The translations under genes and the position numbers were made by a program. Positions 51,980 to 52,007 of a stretch of 52,007 nt of DNA are shown here, piece by piece. The first letter of the stretch is position 1. Every line of letters begins with the position of its first letter. Source of the DNA: JALYUS01 sp038231255 (lineage in GTDB: Bacteria; Chloroflexota; Chloroflexia; Thermomicrobiales; JALYUS01); assembly GCA_038231255.1 (NCBI GenBank), contig JBBRLR010000024.1:1-52007 (forward strand), given 5' to 3'. The notes beneath the pieces were generated by a model, which had not been told where the DNA came from, ran no database searches, and saw only the letters and a list, made by a program, of their open reading frames with translations.

Positions 51980-52007
51980 CGGTAGCGTAGGGGTTTAAGG
52001 CTTCGTG
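51980..52007. repeat. Partial GTAGCGTAGGC repeat at the window edge
   Basis: GGTAGCGTAGGGGTTTAAGGC, just after the acetyltransferase stop, shares its GTAGCGTAGG core with the elements at 5.2 and 13.3 kb. The partner arm, if any, lies outside the window. Confidence 0.6.

Overview
The window is 52 kb of GC-rich bacterial chromosome. It holds 41 intact protein-coding genes, four gene remnants and many intergenic inverted repeats, and I see no rRNA, tRNA, CRISPR array, integrase or transposase. The gene set suggests a Chloroflexota bacterium, possibly Thermomicrobia-like. Pointers are a split short MetE, a Hanks-type kinase with PsbP-like outer domains, a family-5 solute-binding lipoprotein with an Ala/Thr/Pro linker, DUF3052 and DUF5661 proteins, and many flavin/F420-type oxidoreductases. 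This placement is inference; no phylogenetic marker gene is present.

Layout. 1-5.3 kb: Nramp-like transporter, beta-lactamase-fold protein, DUF5661, LLM oxidoreductase, HD hydrolase. 5.3-9.7 kb: Qnr-like pentapeptide protein, PRC-barrel protein, two small membrane proteins, DapA-superfamily aldolase, broken DUF5615 gene. 9.7-14.4 kb: acyl-CoA thioesterase, a two-gene MetE pair ending in a terminator, VOC and TfoX-like genes, DUF3052 and a methyltransferase. 14.6-22 kb: a trehalose operon with TreZ followed by a giant GH57-TreY fusion. 22-29.4 kb: small unknown genes, a methyltransferase, LarE with an overlapping Rrf2 regulator, a DUF2156 protein, a DEAD-box helicase. 29.6-35 kb: a long palindrome, the N-terminal stump of a type ISP restriction enzyme, and an LLM oxidoreductase/cupin pair divergent from an XRE-STAND-TPR regulator. 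35-45 kb: BNR-repeat protein, GH2 glycosidase, DoxX remnant, Tat cupin, enolase-superfamily dehydratase, solute-binding lipoprotein. 45.6-52 kb: sensor kinase, adenine deaminase, secreted PsbP-like protein, PaiB-like FMN protein and GNAT acetyltransferase.

The most unusual feature is a set of intergenic elements made of inverted arrays of 7-mers (AGTAGTC, TACCGCC, GCAATGA, CTGCCCA) or 8-9-mers (CACGAAG-, CGCAAAG- and CACAGAG-based). They fill gaps between genes, mostly gaps inside same-strand gene pairs. The left arm often supplies the upstream stop codon, and the right arm ends just before the next ribosome binding site. They resemble heptanucleotide STRR sequences known from cyanobacteria. 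A second, longer class of GC-rich palindromes lies at about 5.3, 13.3, 20.1, 29.7 and 35.0 kb.

How the genes work together. TreZ and TreY convert maltodextrin to trehalose, and the fused GH57 domain may trim or rearrange the glucan. The MetE pair probably makes methionine, with one active and one zinc-less subunit. LarE supplies sulfur for a nickel-pincer cofactor, but its partners LarB and LarC are not in the window. The kinase and the secreted PsbP-like protein share an outer-domain type and may form an envelope-sensing pair.
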